A DNA stretch of 32,658 nucleotides. It comes from an uncultured Geobacteraceae bacterium (GTDB lineage: Bacteria > Desulfobacterota > Desulfuromonadia > Geobacterales > Pseudopelobacteraceae). Made by a program: the position numbers and the translations under genes. The notes under the pieces were generated by a model. That model saw only the letters and a list, made by a program, of their open reading frames with translations. It had not been told where the DNA came from and did not search any database. This document shows positions 25,816 through 32,413 of this stretch, piece after piece. Numbering within the stretch: the stretch's first letter is position 1; each line of letters opens with the position of its first letter. The stretch lies in contig CAINRC010000031.1 in NCBI GenBank assembly GCA_903852495.1, forward strand, positions 1 through 32,658. Direction: 5' to 3'.

Positions 25816-26295
25816 ATGGCTAGTGTGGATTTCAAAAAACTTAACCGGCAGATGATGCTTTACCGGATTGTACAGACGATTTTGACCGGATTGCTGGTCG
25901 TTCTGGCGATAACGTTCCAGGGGCAGTTTGCTGCCATCCAAAAACCGGGGCAGTTTATCAGCAGTGTTGTGGCCTCAATCGCCGTACAGTTGCTGCTGAT
26001 CTATCCGGTGTACCGTCTGGCCTGGCGCGATGCGGGCGTAGAAATTGAAGGAAGCCAGCCCGGCCTGTCCAAAGATCAGCTGGCTGCTTTGAGGAAAAAG
26101 CGGCTGATCGGGGATATGTGGAAATTCTGCGGCGTGGCCTTTTTCATGGTCTTTGTCGCGCTGGTTCCGGATGCCAAAAAAGCCGCCGGTGCGCCGCTGG
26201 TGCTCGCCTCCACGATTTTTTCGTTTCTGCTGACCTGCCTCATGTATTTTCAGTGCTTCAATTTCAGTGCGAAAAAACGGATGAAGCAGAGCTGA
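25816..26295 (+). CDS. unknown four-helix inner-membrane protein
   Basis: This 159-residue protein has four predicted membrane helices: VQTILTGLLVVLAITF, FISSVVASIAVQLLLIYPVYRL, FCGVAFFMVFVALV and LVLASTIFSFLLTCLMYFQCF. A charged cytoplasmic loop (SKDQLAALRKKRLIGD) lies between helices 2 and 3. No family was recognised and no catalytic motif is evident. Three in-frame ATGs compete: 25801, 25810 and 25816. I chose 25816 because GGAG (25803-25806) is 9 nt upstream and the promoter predicts a start of transcription near 25801. It lies divergent to the kinase and convergent to the helicase. Confidence 0.72.
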   Translation: MASVDFKKLNRQMMLYRIVQTILTGLLVVLAITFQGQFAAIQKPGQFISSVVASIAVQLLLIYPVYRLAWRDAGVEIEGSQPGLSKDQLAALRKKRLIGDMWKFCGVAFFMVFVALVPDAKKAAGAPLVLASTIFSFLLTCLMYFQCFNFSAKKRMKQS

Positions 26296-26313
26296 CCGGC
26301 AGCAAGCAGTTCG

Positions 26314-26411
26314 AATAACGCGGAGCAACGGAGCAACAGAGAAATCAGAATCTTTCATGGGTAAAGCTTCTTCTTTATTTTCACTCCGTTGCTTCGTTGC
26401 TCCGTGTTATT
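26314..26411. repeat. imperfect 31-bp inverted repeat, probable bidirectional terminator or REP-like element
   Basis: Left arm 26314-26344 and right arm 26381-26411 are reverse complements at 26 of 31 positions, with a 36-bp spacer. Each arm contains a head-to-tail duplication of an 8-mer like GGAGCAAC. It lies between two convergent genes, so it may end both transcripts. The right arm overlaps the 3' end of the helicase gene and supplies its last codons and stop. The sequence looks like a dispersed intergenic repeat rather than unique DNA. Confidence 0.75.
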
Positions 26412-28933
26412 AAATGCTTTTTCGTTTTAGTCGTTGTTACTCCAAAAAACGCTTCCATCCTGTGAAACAGCTCCGCTGAATCCCCTTTGACGATCTCCGT
26501 GTCCGGCAGCGAACGGAGAAAAATCCTGCCGTAACTTTTGTTCAGCACCCGCCGGTCGAGGATAAGTACCGCTCCCCGGTCATCACGGCTCCGGATCAAC
26601 CGGCCAAACCCCTGCCGGAACTTGATGACCGCCTGCGGCACGGAAAAATCGCGGAACGGATCTCCGCCGTCCGCCTTGATCTTTTCGGCACGGGCCTGCT
26701 GGACCGGTTCTGTTGGCACCTGGAACGGCAGCCGGGTGATGATCACCAACCGCAATGCATCCCCCTTGACATCAACCCCCTCCCAGAATGAATCGGTGCC
26801 GAACAGCACGGCGTTCCCCTCTTTGCGGAACTGCGTCAGCAGGGTATGCCGTCCGGTTTCCCCCTGTTTGAGGCAGGTCAGCCCGAGGCGCGCCAGTGCC
26901 GGTGACAGGGTCTGATAAACGCGGTTGAGCAGGTCGTAGGACGTGAAGAGGATAAACGCGCCGCCCCGGGAGATGGTCACCCCCTTGAGGATATGCTGCT
27001 CCAGCGCCTCCCGGTAGCCGGGTGCCGTCGGTTCCGGCATCTCCTCCGGTACGGCGACAAACACCTGGCGGGCATAATCGAATGGTGATGCCAGTTGCAG
27101 CTCGGCCAGGTGCTCTTTGGGGAGCAGGCCGAAGCCGGTCCGCTTTTTGAGATAGCCGAAATCTCCCCCCACGGTCAGTGTGGCGGAGGTGATGATGATG
27201 GTTTTGAGCTTGTCGAGGACACTCTCCTTGAGTTCAGCCGAGATGTCCAGCGGCGCCGCCGTCAGTCTGGCCTGGACACCGCGCCCGCCCCGCTTGGTTT
27301 CGATCCAGCGGCAGTACCCCTCGGCCTCGGTGGTGAAAAACAGCAGCGCGTCTGCCATGCTCTGCAGCCGCCCTTCAATGCCGCTTGTATCGAGCAACTG
27401 GTCGGCCAGCTTTTCCTGCAGTTTCTCCGGCAGGTCTTTGGCGCGGAGCAGCAGGGCGCGCAGCGATGAGGTGTAGTCATTCACCGCATCCGCCAGGGCG
27501 TGCAGCCGTTGGCGGCACTCCTGCCAGAAGGGGGTGCACTCCACGTCGGGGGTAACCCGCAGCTTCTGTTCCCGTCCGGCCTCTCCCCTCCCCCCCTGTT
27601 CCACGCTGATCGCCAGCCAATCCATGGTCTGTTCGGTACGTCCCGCCAGATCATGGGCTTTCGGGAGGAGATTGCTTTCCAGCAGGCCGGACAGCTCGGT
27701 GTACAGCCCCTCCTGCGATTCCGGCAGATCTTTGGTGATGCGGGAGGTGATAATCGTCAACAGCCCCGCCCTCCCCGCTTTTTGCGGCACCAGTCGCTGC
27801 AGCTGTTTGAGGATGCCGCTCCGGGTGATGGTCAGGGAAAGGTGGCTGGTGGCCACATCTTCCAGATGATGCCCTTCGTCAAAAATCAGCCGGGTAAACG
27901 GGGGAAGGATGGCGGTCGCATCGTAGCCGGTCTCCCTGCGGAGCACGATATCGGACAGCAGCAGGGCGTGGTTGACCACCAGCACCCGTGCGGCGGACGA
28001 TTCCCGCCGGGCGCGGTAGAAAAAGCAGCGGTTGAAATGCTTGCAGCGGGAACGCCCGCACTGGTCCGCTTCGCAGCAGACCTCTTCCCAGGTGCTGCTG
28101 TGCGGTATGAAGGCCAGATCGCTGCGGCAGCCGTCCTGACTGCTGTGACTCCACTCGATGATGCTGGTCAGCTCCGCCGAGGATTCGTCCGGGAACAGCG
28201 ACGGATCAGCCTCGGCATGTTCCAGTTTGCGCAGGCAGGCGTAGTTGGCGCGCCCCTTGACCAGGGCGGCCTTGAACTCAACGGCGGAGTTGCGGGCCAG
28301 AAAGGGGAGATCTTTTTTGATCAGCTGTTCCTGCAGGTTGATGGTATTGGTCGAAACTACCACCCGTTCATTATTGCGTACCGCCCAGAGAATTGCCGGG
28401 ACCAGATATGCCAGGGATTTCCCGGTACCGGTGCCGGCTTCCACCAGCACCGCCCGGTCATTATTGAAAGCCTCGGCAACGGCAAATGCCATCCTCACCT
28501 GCTCGTCGCGCTGCTCAAAACCTTTGAGGTGAGCCATCATGCCGTCGGCGGCAAAAACGCGACCGATTTCCTCCAGGGAAAGCAGTTCCCCCTTCTTTTC
28601 GGTAAACGGGGCGACCACCTGGTAACAGCGGCTGCAGTCATTGGTGATGATGGTAAAGCCGATGCCCTGATTGCCGCAGACGGAGGCGATGTCCAGATCG
28701 GCTGATGAAGGGGTCAGATCGCCGGAGGGGTGGTTGTGGATGACGACGTCACCGCTGGAAGCGCGGGTGATGATGGCCGGTACGGCCACCTTGCTGCCAC
28801 GGGCGATGGCCTCAGCTTCGTAGACCACGCCGTCCACGTTGATGCGGCCGATGAAGAAGACTTCATTGCCGGAGGCGGAGGTAATCTCGTGGCGTATCAG
28901 CAGTTGTGCTTCGCTGGTGAAGTGATTAAGCAT
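26381..28933 (-). CDS. DinG-family XPD-type helicase with N-terminal RadC/JAMM domain
   Basis: This is an 850-residue fusion. Residues ~1-115 form a RadC-like domain with an exact JAMM motif: His66, His68, Ser76 and Asp79 in HNHPSGDLTPSSADLD, plus a candidate Glu24. From ~135 an XPD/DinG helicase follows: FEQRDEQ (Q motif), Walker A EAGTGTGKS (165-173), an iron-sulfur cysteine set (NYACLRK, CGRSRC, CFFYRAR), DEGHHLED (box II), TSATL, and late motifs GTDSFWEGVDVKGDALR and QGFGRLIRS. Such enzymes unwind 5'-3' and act on damaged or structured DNA. Ordinary DinG is about 130 residues shorter. No Shine-Dalgarno is obvious upstream of ATG 28933. The last nine residues (ITRSNEATE) come from the inverted repeat. 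Confidence 0.93.
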   Translation of the reverse strand: MLNHFTSEAQLLIRHEITSASGNEVFFIGRINVDGVVYEAEAIARGSKVAVPAIITRASSGDVVIHNHPSGDLTPSSADLDIASVCGNQGIGFTIITNDCSRCYQVVAPFTEKKGELLSLEEIGRVFAADGMMAHLKGFEQRDEQVRMAFAVAEAFNNDRAVLVEAGTGTGKSLAYLVPAILWAVRNNERVVVSTNTINLQEQLIKKDLPFLARNSAVEFKAALVKGRANYACLRKLEHAEADPSLFPDESSAELTSIIEWSHSSQDGCRSDLAFIPHSSTWEEVCCEADQCGRSRCKHFNRCFFYRARRESSAARVLVVNHALLLSDIVLRRETGYDATAILPPFTRLIFDEGHHLEDVATSHLSLTITRSGILKQLQRLVPQKAGRAGLLTIITSRITKDLPESQEGLYTELSGLLESNLLPKAHDLAGRTEQTMDWLAISVEQGGRGEAGREQKLRVTPDVECTPFWQECRQRLHALADAVNDYTSSLRALLLRAKDLPEKLQEKLADQLLDTSGIEGRLQSMADALLFFTTEAEGYCRWIETKRGGRGVQARLTAAPLDISAELKESVLDKLKTIIITSATLTVGGDFGYLKKRTGFGLLPKEHLAELQLASPFDYARQVFVAVPEEMPEPTAPGYREALEQHILKGVTISRGGAFILFTSYDLLNRVYQTLSPALARLGLTCLKQGETGRHTLLTQFRKEGNAVLFGTDSFWEGVDVKGDALRLVIITRLPFQVPTEPVQQARAEKIKADGGDPFRDFSVPQAVIKFRQGFGRLIRSRDDRGAVLILDRRVLNKSYGRIFLRSLPDTEIVKGDSAELFHRMEAFFGVTTTKTKKHLITRSNEATE

Positions 28934-29041
28934 GGATGGTTGTGTGATATGGGGTCATGAGCTCTTTGTTGTGTCGTTTATAACGGTTTCGGAATCGGTT
29001 TACATATGTGAACCGCTGATTTACTTGAATGGAGCACGTTA

Positions 29042-30247
29042 TCATACCCCGCCTTTTATCCCATGTACCCCTTCATCCCAGATGGCCGCCATCCGCCTGC
29101 CGGTTTCGGAAAATTCCGGATGGTCGCGGCAATAGGCGGGGATCATCTGCCGGGCCGCCATGACACCATCCGCCATCCGTTCAATTATCCGTGCGATCGT
29201 TGCGGGCGGCAGGGAGAGATGCGCCACGGCAAACTGCTCCAGCATCTTGCGCGGCCACCACTTTTTCGTTCCGGCCAGGGAAAGAGCCGGCACATCCAGA
29301 GGGAGATAGGCCGTGGTCGTAACCACGTCATACACCGGAGCCATGGTTACCGGGCCGGACGGCGACCGGTAGAGCACGCCAAAATTTTTCAGATGCGCGT
29401 CGCCGTTGCGGAGCATAACTGAAAGCACCAGCAGGGAGAAAAACTGCTTCCGTGCAGCCAGGAGCTGTTCACCCGAGACAAAATCCTTGATGCTGCGTGC
29501 CACCCGTTCATAGCTGCTGCCGTACTTGCGGGAGGTACCCACCCCCTGCAGGGCGCACATATCTTCAAAACCCCACGCCGGCCCGCCATCAGGGGGCAGG
29601 TCAAAGCGCTTCATGGCAAACAGGCCGCCGTTATCCGATAGGTAAAACTCCGGTACCGGCAGACCGGCCAGCCGAACCGCCGTCATGCAGAAATATTCGT
29701 TAGCCGCCAGGTGCGGGTAATCGGCACCCCAGGATTTGACGATATAGCCGGTGGCGGTTAGTGTGCCCCGCTGGGTGGCGTCGAGCATGACTTTGGGCTG
29801 TACGCCAGAAACACCGGAGCGGAGGGCATAGCGGGAGATCAGATCGTTGAAAAGTTCCGTTGTGTCAGGAAAGGACAGCAGATCTTCCAGCGACTCCGGT
29901 GATTCTGCCACACCGGGTGTTTCAGCGCCGGTGAGGGAAAAGCGGTTGCACCCCACCTGGTTACCCCCGGTAACCCGCAGGATCGACAGATCATCTTCAC
30001 CAATCAGCTTGGCGATTGCCCGCCGAATCGACTCAAGCAGCGCTCCTTCCGGCAGGTTCATCTGGAAGATCGGGTGCAACTCAGGTGTTGTCCAGCTCTC
30101 CAGGCGCAGCGGCATGGTCAGGGAAACGGCATGGTCGGCGATGGCGGCCGTATCGTAGCCGAACACATAGCGTTGCTCCCCTTCCCGTGCCAGTCGTCCC
30201 GCCCGGCTGTTCGCCACCCACACCGCAAGCTCGCTATTGGCGTTCAT
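29042..30247 (-). CDS. hipA: HipA-family serine/threonine kinase toxin
   Basis: This 401-residue HipA-like kinase has an N-terminal HipA_N domain (MNANSELAVWVANSRAGRLARE...NLPEGALLESIR). The kinase fold has SGVSGVQPKVML (the Ser-containing P-loop equivalent to the autophosphorylated loop), KSWGADYPHLAANEYFCM, the catalytic RNGDAHLKNFGVLY, and metal-binding YDVVTT. E. coli HipA phosphorylates glutamyl-tRNA synthetase and causes persistence; the target here is unknown. It begins one base within the hipB end, so toxin follows antitoxin in one operon. All catalytic motifs are intact. Confidence 0.92.
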   Translation of the reverse strand: MNANSELAVWVANSRAGRLAREGEQRYVFGYDTAAIADHAVSLTMPLRLESWTTPELHPIFQMNLPEGALLESIRRAIAKLIGEDDLSILRVTGGNQVGCNRFSLTGAETPGVAESPESLEDLLSFPDTTELFNDLISRYALRSGVSGVQPKVMLDATQRGTLTATGYIVKSWGADYPHLAANEYFCMTAVRLAGLPVPEFYLSDNGGLFAMKRFDLPPDGGPAWGFEDMCALQGVGTSRKYGSSYERVARSIKDFVSGEQLLAARKQFFSLLVLSVMLRNGDAHLKNFGVLYRSPSGPVTMAPVYDVVTTTAYLPLDVPALSLAGTKKWWPRKMLEQFAVAHLSLPPATIARIIERMADGVMAARQMIPAYCRDHPEFSETGRRMAAIWDEGVHGIKGGV

Positions 30248-30489
30248 CAGAGGGTCTCCTCGCGGAGTTCATCCAGTGTGGGGGGCTGGCCGCCCGGTCT
30301 GACCCGCAGTTCCAGCCCCAGAAACTCCAGCACGCGGATGAGTTTGCGCACCCCGATATCCTGGATGGTGCCGTTTTCTATCTGGCCGACGGTCGTGCGA
30401 CTCATCCCCAGCGACCGGGCAATATCGGCCTGGGTGATTCTGCGCTCTTTGCGGGTCTTCCGTATCTGTTCACCGATTTCGAATAACAT
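30247..30489 (-). CDS. hipB: HipB-family HTH antitoxin and repressor
   Basis: This is an 80-residue Xre-type protein. The helix-turn-helix ITQADIARSLGMSRTTVGQIENG spans ~18-40. The C-terminal tail (VLEFLGLELRVRPGG...) is the usual HipB dimer strand region. It should bind HipA and repress its own operon. It overlaps hipA by one base. ATG 30489 is only six bases after the proposed -10 and has no Shine-Dalgarno, so the mRNA may be leaderless; no other plausible start exists before the helix-turn-helix. Confidence 0.92.
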   Translation of the reverse strand: MLFEIGEQIRKTRKERRITQADIARSLGMSRTTVGQIENGTIQDIGVRKLIRVLEFLGLELRVRPGGQPPTLDELREETL

Positions 30490-30495
30490 AATTGC

Positions 30496-30524
30496 ATTCT
30501 ATGTGATGCATAAATTTTATTCAA
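30496..30524 (-). promoter_or_regulatory. hipBA promoter
   Basis: On the minus strand -35 TTGAAT (30524-30519) and -10 TAGAAT (30501-30496) are 17 bp apart. The spacer contains one copy of the operator-like TTATGCATCA. Transcription would start at or next to the hipB ATG. Confidence 0.55.
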
Positions 30525-30553
30525 GCACAAAATGATTCGTAAATGATGCATAA
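30504..30553. promoter_or_regulatory. two operator-like direct repeats (TGATGCATAA) for HipB
   Basis: Identical 10-mers TGATGCATAA occur at 30504-30513 and 30544-30553, 40 bp apart. Each is centred on the palindrome ATGCAT. The first lies between the -35 and -10 of the hipBA promoter, where a bound repressor would block RNA polymerase. Autoregulation by HipB at paired operators is known for this family; these particular sites are a prediction. Confidence 0.5.
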
Positions 30554-30562
30554 TTTCCGTGC

Positions 30563-31081
30563 CTAATGTAAGACCATCCCGACCAGTCCGGCCCCCAGGA
30601 TAACGAACATCGGCGTGATCTTTGTCCATTTAAAGAGCGCAAAGCCGACCGCCAGGGTGATAAATTCCTGCATTCCGGCGAGGGAGGACGCCCCCAGATT
30701 CCAGGCAGCTGCCGCCACCAGTCCGACAACCGCCGGCAACAGGCCATCCAGAGTATTTTTGATAATGTCGATGTTTTTCAGGCGGTGGTAATTGCGGCCG
30801 ATGATCAACATGAGCACGACACAGGGGAGGAAGATGAATACGGTTGCCACCAGTGCGCCCGGAAAACCGCCGGCGCGGAAGCCGGTGAAGGTGGCCAGCA
30901 TGGCCAGCGGCCCGGGGGTTAGCTGGGAAAGCGCCAGACCGTCGAGAAACTGGCGCAGGGTCAGCCAGTGGTATTGTTCGACCATGATGTGGTTGAGCAG
31001 TGGGATCAGCACGTAGCCGCCGCCGACAAACATGAGGCCGATGCGGAGGTAGATCCAGGCGATCATAAGCAGGGCGGCCAT
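30563..31081 (-). CDS. chrA: chromate transporter family, C-half subunit
   Basis: This 172-residue membrane protein of the CHR family has RIGLMFVGGGYVLIPLL, SQLTPGPLAMLATFTGFRAGGFPGALVATVFIFLPC and further hydrophobic helices. It is one of two short CHR proteins; together they equal a full ChrA. It starts in a TAATG junction with the upstream subunit. ChrA exports chromate; short pairs may also move sulfate or another oxyanion, so the substrate is not certain. Confidence 0.88.
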   Translation of the reverse strand: MAALLMIAWIYLRIGLMFVGGGYVLIPLLNHIMVEQYHWLTLRQFLDGLALSQLTPGPLAMLATFTGFRAGGFPGALVATVFIFLPCVVLMLIIGRNYHRLKNIDIIKNTLDGLLPAVVGLVAAAAWNLGASSLAGMQEFITLAVGFALFKWTKITPMFVILGAGLVGMVLH

Positions 31082-31638
31082 TAGTTGAGCCTCCGCTGAA
31101 AATACGCCCGGCCGAACGACCAGAGTGCCGCCCCCAGGAGAACCCAGGCGGCGTTGAGCGAGAAAAAAACTGTCGCGCCGAAGGCAACCAGCGCCATAAG
31201 GGAACCGTTCAGCCCCTTGATCTGTTTGCGTCCCATGTCAAAGGCGACCACGACGATGAGCCCGATTATCACCGGGTTGGTCCCTTTAAGTGCCGCCTGC
31301 AGCTGGGGCAGTTTGTTATAGGTGAAATAGATCCAGGAAAGTAGTGACACCAACAGGAATGACGGGAGAATGAAACCGATGGCGGCAATTATGCCGCCGC
31401 GAATACCGCGCAGGTGGTGACCGGTGAAGGTGCAGACATTGAGCGAAAACGGCCCGAGGATCTGACCGAACGCGAGGCCGTGGAGAAACTCATCGGAGGA
31501 AATCCATTTCTTGTCGCGGACGCATATCCGTTCCACCAGCGCCACGATGGCCATGCCGCCGCCGAAACCGGTCAGGCCGATGGTGGCAAAGGTCAGAAAA
31601 ATCTCGGTCAGGCTTACCTTGGCGCTCTCTGATTTCAT
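31081..31638 (-). CDS. chrA: chromate transporter family, N-half subunit
   Basis: This 185-residue membrane protein has TIGLTGFGGGMAIVALVERICV, the CHR-family opening, then GLAFGQILGPFSLNVCTFTGHHLRG and about five hydrophobic helices. The usual PGP-A motif is altered to LGPFSLN, unlike its partner. I chose ATG 31638; a longer frame to 31728 adds a proline-rich, unlikely tail. It is cotranscribed with the second subunit. The start lies six bases after a -10-like TATAAC and lacks a Shine-Dalgarno. Confidence 0.88.
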   Translation of the reverse strand: MKSESAKVSLTEIFLTFATIGLTGFGGGMAIVALVERICVRDKKWISSDEFLHGLAFGQILGPFSLNVCTFTGHHLRGIRGGIIAAIGFILPSFLLVSLLSWIYFTYNKLPQLQAALKGTNPVIIGLIVVVAFDMGRKQIKGLNGSLMALVAFGATVFFSLNAAWVLLGAALWSFGRAYFQRRLN

Positions 31639-31644
31639 GGTGCT

Positions 31645-31674
31645 GTTATAGCAGGAAGGGGGAATCGGCGGCAA
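31645..31674 (-). promoter_or_regulatory. candidate promoter for the chromate transporter pair
   Basis: On the minus strand -35-like TTGCCG (31674-31669) and -10 TATAAC (31650-31645) have an 18-bp spacer. The predicted start of transcription falls at about the ATG. Confidence 0.4.
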
Positions 31675-31681
31675 GTGAAAT

Positions 31682-31695
31682 GGGGGATGTCCCCC
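31682..31695. other. GC-rich hairpin or palindrome between divergent promoters
   Basis: GGGGGATGTCCCCC is a 14-bp inverted repeat with a 2-nt centre. It sits between the chrA and cytochrome promoters and could be an operator. No T-run follows it on either strand. Confidence 0.4.
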
Positions 31696-31711
31696 CTTGG
31701 AGTCCTGCGAT

Positions 31712-31740
31712 TTGGCTTGAATAAACACCGGTTGTATAGT
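31712..31740 (+). promoter_or_regulatory. sigma-70 promoter for the monoheme cytochrome
   Basis: -35 TTGGCT (31712-31717) and -10 TATAGT (31735-31740) are 17 bp apart. The start of transcription would be near 31747, leaving a leader of about 97 nt before ATG 31844. Confidence 0.55.
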
Positions 31741-31746
31741 AAACGC

Positions 31747-31843
31747 TGGCTAACAATATTCAATGCAGTTAGCGGCACTTCGGGGGGCATATCCCTCGGG
31801 AAACGAATAAACGGCCTAAAGCCGGACATACCAGGGGGATTAT
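31747..31843 (+). promoter_or_regulatory. structured 5' leader of the cytochrome gene, candidate riboregulator
   Basis: The leader can form a stem GCTAAC/GTTAGC (31749-31754 with 31768-31773) and a small hairpin CGGC-CTAAA-GCCG (31812-31824). The segment TCCCTC (31792-31797) can pair either with upstream Gs (31782-31787) or with the ribosome site GGGGGA (31834-31839). The conserved core of the c-di-GMP-I (GEMM) riboswitch was not recognised. Function is inference from foldability only. Confidence 0.35.
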
Positions 31844-32296
31844 ATGAAAAAGATGATGATGGGGCTAGTGGGTGTAATGGCATTTGTGTGGTGCGTGCAG
31901 GCAGAAGCGGCAGAGGTGACCTGGCAAAAGGATATCAAGCCGATTTTCGATAAGCAATGTGCCGGATGCCACGGCGCTGACTCTCCGGAATTCGAGGAAT
32001 TCAACAAGGACAAAAAGAAGTGGGCCGACCAGAGCACCGGTATGAGGATGAACAGTTTCAGCCTTTTGATAAGCTATGTGGGATGGCCGGAAAGCGGAGC
32101 GCTTATGCGGCGGCTTGATGACGGCAGCAGCAAGGCAGACAAAAAAGCGGGTAATATGTACGAAAATCTGGGCGCTACGGCTGCAGAGCGTAAAGCAAAT
32201 CTGGAAATATTCAAGGCCTGGGTCGGCAATTGGAACCTGAAGCGCTGGAAGGATGTTACCAAGGATGAGTTGAACTCGCTGAAAATCAAGTACTGA
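31844..32296 (+). CDS. periplasmic single-heme c-type cytochrome
   Basis: This 150-residue exported protein has signal peptide MKKMMMGLVGVMAFVWCVQAEA, with cleavage likely around residues 20-23. EVTWQKDIKPIFDKQCAGCHGAD follows, with heme motif CAGCH at 39-43. The DIxPIFxxxCxxCHG pattern resembles Planctomycete-type/cytochrome c family domains in anaerobic metal reducers. Met67 or Met69 (TGMRMNSF) could be the distal ligand. No second heme site is present. The ribosome site AGGGGGA precedes the ATG. It probably serves periplasmic electron transfer; the partner is unknown. Confidence 0.85.
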   Translation: MKKMMMGLVGVMAFVWCVQAEAAEVTWQKDIKPIFDKQCAGCHGADSPEFEEFNKDKKKWADQSTGMRMNSFSLLISYVGWPESGALMRRLDDGSSKADKKAGNMYENLGATAAERKANLEIFKAWVGNWNLKRWKDVTKDELNSLKIKY

Positions 32297-32369
32297 TTGC
32301 AGCTGTTACTGTCCGGGCATTGGTTGGAAACGACCCAAATTTCCTAATTGTTCTTGTTATAGCCATTAG

Positions 32370-32396
32370 CTCCCCCTCCTTATTTTAAGGGGGGAG
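32370..32396. terminator. stem-loop between the cytochrome and DUF559 genes
   Basis: CTCCCCC (32370-32376) pairs with GGGGGAG (32390-32396) around an AT-rich loop, 74 bp after the cytochrome stop. Only a weak T-rich tail follows, so termination is plausible but unproven. It could equally be part of a repeat associated with the DUF559 gene. Confidence 0.4.
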
Positions 32397-32413
32397 TTAT
32401 GAGGTTTTGACTT

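Noticed and set aside
27500..28705. 401-codon open frame on the plus strand opposite the RadC-DinG helicase
   Set aside because: It is fully antisense to conserved helicase motifs and its low-complexity composition looks like a shadow frame.
31747..31843. c-di-GMP-I (GEMM) riboswitch call for the cytochrome leader
   Set aside because: The expected GGGCAAACC and GACGCAAAGCC core segments are not present, so only a generic structured leader is reported.
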